64,000 bases of DNA from Epinephelus fuscoguttatus (Eukaryota; Chordata; Actinopteri; Perciformes; Serranidae): NCBI RefSeq assembly GCF_011397635.1, contig NC_064770.1, positions 24,349,603-24,413,602 of the forward strand, written 5' to 3'. The notes beneath the pieces are model-generated. The model saw nothing but the letters and a program-made list of their open reading frames with translations. It was not told where the DNA came from and made no database searches. The first letter of the stretch is position 1. Every line of letters starts with the position of its first letter. Of the stretch, positions 59,028 through 64,000 are shown in pieces. Both the position numbers and the translations under genes were made by a program.

Positions 59028-61484
59028 TTGATTTGTCATTCTGACCTTGTGGCAATCACTTGTGCATGCATACGTACTTTGTATGTATTTGTCATTGCTT
59101 GTACCCTGCTGTTTGGAGGATTTGTGCATTTGTTTAGTTGGTAATATTAAAGCACCATTTAAAGAGTGGAGACATCAACCGTATGTGCAGGGCATCATAA
59201 TATCTGACTGTTAACCCTTTAAAACTGCACCTTTTTGGTTCATCTGTAGTCGCTCTTGACGAATATGTGCATGACAGATTGAGCACTGGCTAGGGTTGAC
59301 CTCGGGGACAAGTGTGCATTACATGGCTCCGCTGGATGACCTGGATTGATGACACTTCCTTGTTGCGTCTTTACCATTTACTGATTACCATTGACTGATT
59401 AGTCCATTCACAGTCACTGTCGGACCCATTTACTGCCTCACTCCCACTGCGTGATCTATGAGCGCTGACCTAGTCACACAGGGAAGCAAAGCGGTGTGTG
59501 CGTGTACATCTGTGTATATGAATGTGTGTGTGTGAGAGAGACAGAGACAGAAAAGATGGAGGTCAGATGAAAGAGAAAAAGTGTGGATGACTAATCAGAG
59601 GTCGAGGGTTCAGACTGTCGGATCCACTCTGTTTCAACCAAAATGCAGTACTCATTCTGTGCATAAAGGATAATTCAGGGGTTTTACTATTTCACACTGA
59701 TGTTGATGAGCACAATCAGTGACTTTTCTTGTCTTATTTATAAGACTAAGATACCTTCTCAAGCTCTGCACCCCTCGATAAAGACTGAGAGTGAGATATT
59801 ATCACCAACCTAAGCTGTCCTGGTACAAAACAAATCTGCAATGCAAAGTGAAAAGCTCCTGTATGCCAAGACTGCAGCTGTTCCACGAGATTTTGCAACC
59901 TTGTAAAAGTAACAGTCTGCCGTTTTGATCAAATCTCACCTAATTATTTCTCCTGGACGGCAAATCAAGTCTTGCACAAGCAATTCTCATCGCTGTCATT
60001 TAAAGTTTCCTGCCTCGGAAGTTTTATTCGATTCTGCTGCTGAGTCGTCTTTACAAATGTGATTGAGGCTGTTTGTTTAATCACTGAGTAACAATAACCC
60101 GGGAGTGTAATGCAATCTTACAATGGTTGTCTGAATTAATGGCAGAGTTGAGTGCGGCGGGCTGATACTTTGCGGCAGCCAAGTTCGACTTATTCAATCA
60201 TTATGACACAGCTCGTTCCACTCAAGCTGAATCATGAATGTTTCATGAGCGTGGCATGTGTGAGTAGTAGCGGCGTGACCCGCAGACCCACAGGTATTTA
60301 ACACTCTAGAAGGATTTGAGGCTGTTACTTTGATTACCAGCCAGTGTTTCATTCGTTCTAACAGCAACAGGGCTTCGGGGAGAGGTCGTCATGATGTCTG
60401 TATGTTTCTCTCAGACTTTGACCTTTAAGCTGCAGCCGGTGAGGAGGTTGCGTCGAGAGCACAGGCTCAAGGAGGAAAGATGATGGAAGGTGATGAGAAA
60501 AGGGATTACGCAAGTCAAGTGGTGGAATATGATTACTCCATGACCTAGGGAAATGATGAACCGAAAGCTCTGAGTGAACAGGACGTCGTATGAGGCAGAC
60601 AAGGACACCCAGAAGAAGAAAAAGAGTGGAGTTAAGAGAAAGAGATGAATAGCAGCAGAGCCAGCAAAGTAGCACCCCTGAGCCCTGAGTGGGGGAGCTA
60701 CAGACGACGGAGCCGAGACGAATTGCCACATTTTTAATTAATCGCTAACTCCTCTCTCCTTCTCTCTCCGCTCACCACACCACACTGCTTGAGACAGAAC
60801 AGACGTGTGCTGGCATAGCAAACAGCACAGTGAAGGAGTCGGTGCTTCGCCTAAGCCTTTGACATGCGGGGATTACAGAAGTGAGGCCTGCTCTTTGTAC
60901 AGTACAGTATGTCTCATAACACTCAAAGCTAATACTGTACAGTATGTTGAAGCTGATGAAGTGATTCGGCGTGACATAACCGAGTGTCCATGTGAAGCAC
61001 CTCTGAATATCCGGGCTGAGACAGCTGCCGTCGTTTTTTCTCTACACAATGAATTAATGGTGTTTACAGACTTTTTACCTGCACACATACATTTTAAATC
61101 CCACCTGCTCGAGTGTCTTTAACTCGAGGTTACTGCTGATGCCTGAGTATGGCCTGAAGAGGCCTGCTTTTAAATGACTTGTAAATGTGTTAATGTTGAT
61201 AAAATGTCCGTGCAGCAAGGCACAAAAGCCACTAAGAGGATTAAGTTCTATTGTATTCTATTTAATAATTCAACATTTGTAATTATTATTTAATCAGTCA
61301 TCAAGCACCCAGTCTGAAAGACAGTCTGACCAAAACTTGCATCATGGTAAGATCATTAACACACCAGCAACATGTTGTCTTTGACATCACACATTTTTAC
61401 ATTCGTTGCTAAATTTATATTTCTATCAGATACACGTGATGTTTTACTTCAACACTTCTTTACTGTGTGCGGCATCAAGTGGTA
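58798..61484 (+). other. gpr139 intron 1, first part; no further coding sequence seen
   Basis: Contains a GT tract (58818-58850), a CA tract (58995-59026) and otherwise unique-looking sequence. 59980-60290 is rich in TAAT and ATTA motifs and has no transposon signature, so it could be a regulatory block. No seven-helix exon is present. Confidence 0.5.
58995..59026. repeat. (CA)n microsatellite
   Basis: About 15 CA units in gpr139 intron 1. Confidence 0.95.
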
Positions 61485-61805
61485 ACTTCAGTATTCTTCA
61501 ACCTGGACCCTGTTTTCTCATGTGTCTAAATGACTAATGGAGACACAACAATTTTTGAAATTGGTCATTACTGAAATTGAAATTGATCAGCCTTAAAACA
61601 GGCTGCAGTGTGCATGGTGCCACTTTACGTCCACTAAAAGTGTTCGTTTTTGCCACTGACAGCCTCAGATTATTATGCTAAGAGTCTGACAATGACGTAA
61701 AAGGATCTCTCATGAAATAGACCTTTTCTTAAAGAGTAAGATCCTTTATATTAACCAGAAACAGACCCAAAATTGCTATTGCCAAACCCACCAGACTCCA
61801 TTTAA
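61485..61805 (+). repeat. Family R repeat, copy 2, left part (continues 63672-64000)
   Basis: Collinear with 23180-23515 of copy 1. It is interrupted by the TTAA element and resumes at 63672. Confidence 0.75.
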
Positions 61806-63671
61806 AGCAGCTGTGCAGAACTTTTCGATTTTTTTTTCCGATTATAGCGCCCCTTTGGTCGGAGCGGTATGACACCCACAGCCTGGTGTCGTAAAATTCC
61901 GACTGCAGCCGGCAATTACCGCATGCATTTGTTTTGGAGAGCGAGAGGATTAACTAATGTCAGGTCAGTCCAAGTAATTAGTGGAAACAGCAAAATTACT
62001 CAGTAAATTCTCCTGTCGTGTTTTTGTTCTGATCTAATCTAATCTGTTGTGTATTTTGAGCTACTAAAGCTACCGTAGTAGTGTGAGCCTCAAGTTATTC
62101 TGGGTAATGTAGTAACCGTTGTTGTGCTACTGGAAACAATGAGAAGCTGCCGTGTACGTTCGGTGTAAGGAGGAATAAACAGTTAACAAGTTATCTGCTG
62201 AGTCCGCATTATTATGTGAAAAGAATACTCTGACGATTTGGGAGTTATGCCCTTTCTCTGTCATTTTCATATTGAGACAGCGGTTAGCATGGCACTTGTA
62301 GGGGGTCAGTACATCTTGCGCAGAGGGATACACTGGTGAGCAAACAGCTGCAGCTAGCTCTGGGACAGGTACGCTAGGTCACTCGGTAAAAGCAAACAAA
62401 GAGATGACACGGACGATATTACTCACCCGACTATAAGCTGTCCATCAGCTCCTGCAGGCCTGGGGCATTTTTTCCAGTTCATCTTAGGAACATGAAAAAA
62501 AGTTTCAATCATTCCAGGATTAGTGATTGCTGTAAAGTTTTCATTCCTTGTGATGCACTCTCTGCGGCGGTTTTCCTCCTGATGATATATCTCCCCAACG
62601 ATGGTAGCACCGAGGGAGCGGAGGATTCAGCCTCTCTTCTCGCCTGCTCAGCATGCAACACATGGAGTTCCTCATCTGTGTACTCCGGCTCAAACATGTA
62701 TGGCTCTGGGTCTGTGTCTGCTACAAGAAACTCTTCAAAATTGCGTTCAAAGTCGTCCATTGCAGCTACTAAAATCTGGAGATATTGCTAGGCTAAATAA
62801 ACAGCTGAGTTTTGTTTACAAGCTACGTCTGTGCCTGCTCACCGGTGTATCCCTCCGCGGATCACAGCGCAGGACGTACTGACCCCCTATAAGCGCAATG
62901 CTAAACGCTGAGACCCAGCCACTGGACGTACAGACACAAAAAAGATATCGATCATGTTGTCTCAGTATGAAAATGATAGAGAAAGGGCATAACTCCCAAA
63001 TGGTCGGAGTATTCTTTTATGTGAAGATACACAGTGAAGACAAAACATAATCCTAACACAGCAAAGCTGTTATCTGCAGCCTTCGCTTGCAAAGCTAACG
63101 CTACTAACGTTAGGTCAGTCCAACTAATTAGTGGAAACACGCTAACATGCTAATGTTACACACAAATTAGTAGTAAAGTAAGACCTGTTCATAAATGTTC
63201 TGGTGTAGCTCTGAATTTCTTATAAACTGAGGACAACTGCCTGCTGTATATTTGTGTTCATGGTCACAGTCACAGATAATTTTACATGATGCTCCTTCGT
63301 TATCCGCCATGACATCAAAAGTACAACCAAGTCCTCATAGATACATCTCTGGTAAAACTGTTAGGTGTTATGTGATCAGCAATGCCCGTTGCATACTACT
63401 TACTTGAAGAACACTGTAAACATGGCTCCTTCTTCTGTGGTTTAATCGCTGCGGCTGCTGCGGGCGAGCAGAATCACTTGCGCCTCGGGTGCCGTATTCT
63501 GGTTTGCTGACTTCCGCTGTGTGTCCGACCCGAGTGAGGCTACACTAAATAGCCATATAGAGAAAGGCTTTTTTGTCGCTGTTGGGTTCAAATAAATATG
63601 CGGATCTTCAAGGGGGGGTGATACGAACTAGGGGCAGTTTTATTAATGGTAAAAAGTTCCGCACAGCTGCT
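61806..63671. mobile_element. TTAA-flanked DNA transposon carrying a gene fragment (1866 bp)
   Basis: Ends AGCAGCTGTGCAGAACTTTT and AAAAGTTCCGCACAGCTGCT are inverted; TTAA at 61802-61805 and 63672-63675. Inside, 62160-62340 is roughly the inverse of 62870-63035 (for example GAGTTATGCCCTTTCTC), and GGTCAGTCCAASTAATTAG occurs as a direct repeat at 61963 and 63112. Confidence 0.85.
62509..62760 (-). CDS. Transposon-borne open frame, 83 aa, second copy
   Basis: Starts at 62760 with MDDFERNFEEF and shares EEFLVADTDPEP and EAESSAPS with the frame at 22408-22683, then diverges after a shift around the LPSLGRYI segment. It lies between the internal inverted repeats of its element. Function unknown. 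Confidence 0.45.
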   Translation of the reverse strand: MDDFERNFEEFLVADTDPEPYMFEPEYTDEELHVLHAEQARREAESSAPSVLPSLGRYIIRRKTAAESASQGMKTLQQSLILE

Positions 63672-64000
63672 TTAAATAAACAGTCATTTTAGTGTGTATA
63701 GAGCCGGCACACTTTCACGTCTAACTGGGTGAATTAAGGGTTTATGTCAAACAAACCAGAGTTGTTTTTGTTGGAACACTGGGAATATGAACCAAAATGG
63801 ATTTTGTGAGATTTATTTTGTTTCTTTCAGCTTCAAGTGAAATTTGTTTTGTGATGATAAAATTATTGTTTATTTAAATGGAGTCAGGTAGGTTTGACGA
63901 TAGTGATTTTTGGGCTGTTTCCTGTCAAACCAAAAGGATTTTACTCCTTAAAAAAGGCCTGTCTCTGTAGGGATCATTTCCATAATGGCCAGTAACTCAA
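63672..64000 (+). repeat. Family R repeat, copy 2, right part, cut by window end
   Basis: Matches 23516-23845 (AACAGTCATTTTAGTGTGTA, TTGTTTATTTAAATGGAGTC). Confidence 0.75.

Overview
The window looks like a ray-finned fish genome, probably a percomorph teleost. The evidence is split vertebrate genes, abundant CA/GT microsatellites, and dense fish-type transposons: Tc1-like, hAT-like, PIF/Harbinger-like, TTAA-flanked DNA elements, an L2-type LINE, and tRNA-derived SINEs with TGGA/CATT tails. Nothing prokaryotic or viral was seen. Species and chromosome cannot be told from sequence alone.

Two host genes can be supported. (1) On the minus strand, coding from 39678 down to 32833, is a complete eight-exon gene. 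All splice sites and phases agree and it gives a 424-residue protein. The order is signal peptide, gamma-carboxylation propeptide, Gla domain, two EGF domains and a trypsin-like domain, as in coagulation factors VII, IX, X and protein Z. It reads as a pseudo-protease: the activation site R-IVGG is absent, catalytic His is Gln, the Asp of the S1 pocket is Ala, and GDSGGP is replaced. Its Gla domain has also lost most glutamates and the membrane-inserting loop. It best fits the class of inactive factor VII/X-type or protein Z-like teleost proteins. (2) On the plus strand, 58650-58797 is the first coding exon of gpr139 (orphan class A GPCR), ending in a phase-1 donor. The large second exon is not in the window and should lie beyond 64000.

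Layout: 1-5.9 kb holds microsatellites, a broken Tc1-like element, an ~83-bp minisatellite and a TTAA element. 5.9-8.8 kb and 11.5-16.7 kb look largely single-copy, with a CpG-rich candidate 5' exon (minus strand, about 14.08-14.79 kb) and candidate conserved non-coding blocks. 8.8-11.5 kb and 16.7-31 kb are mostly layered DNA transposons. 31-43.8 kb is the clotting-factor-like gene, with transposons in introns 1 and 7 and a three-deep nest just upstream. 43.8-57 kb is mainly repeats, including two long palindromic elements. 57-64 kb is the gpr139 5' region and intron 1, with another TTAA element near the end.

Much of the interest is in nested insertions whose target duplications can be read directly, in hairpin-type elements at 40.0-43.0, 49.9 and 50.9-51.5 kb, and in two TTAA elements with different termini that carry the same gene fragment in opposite orientations. 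No operons, CRISPR arrays or bacterial mobile elements exist here. Family assignments for transposons come from termini, target duplications and recognisable protein fragments, without database comparison.
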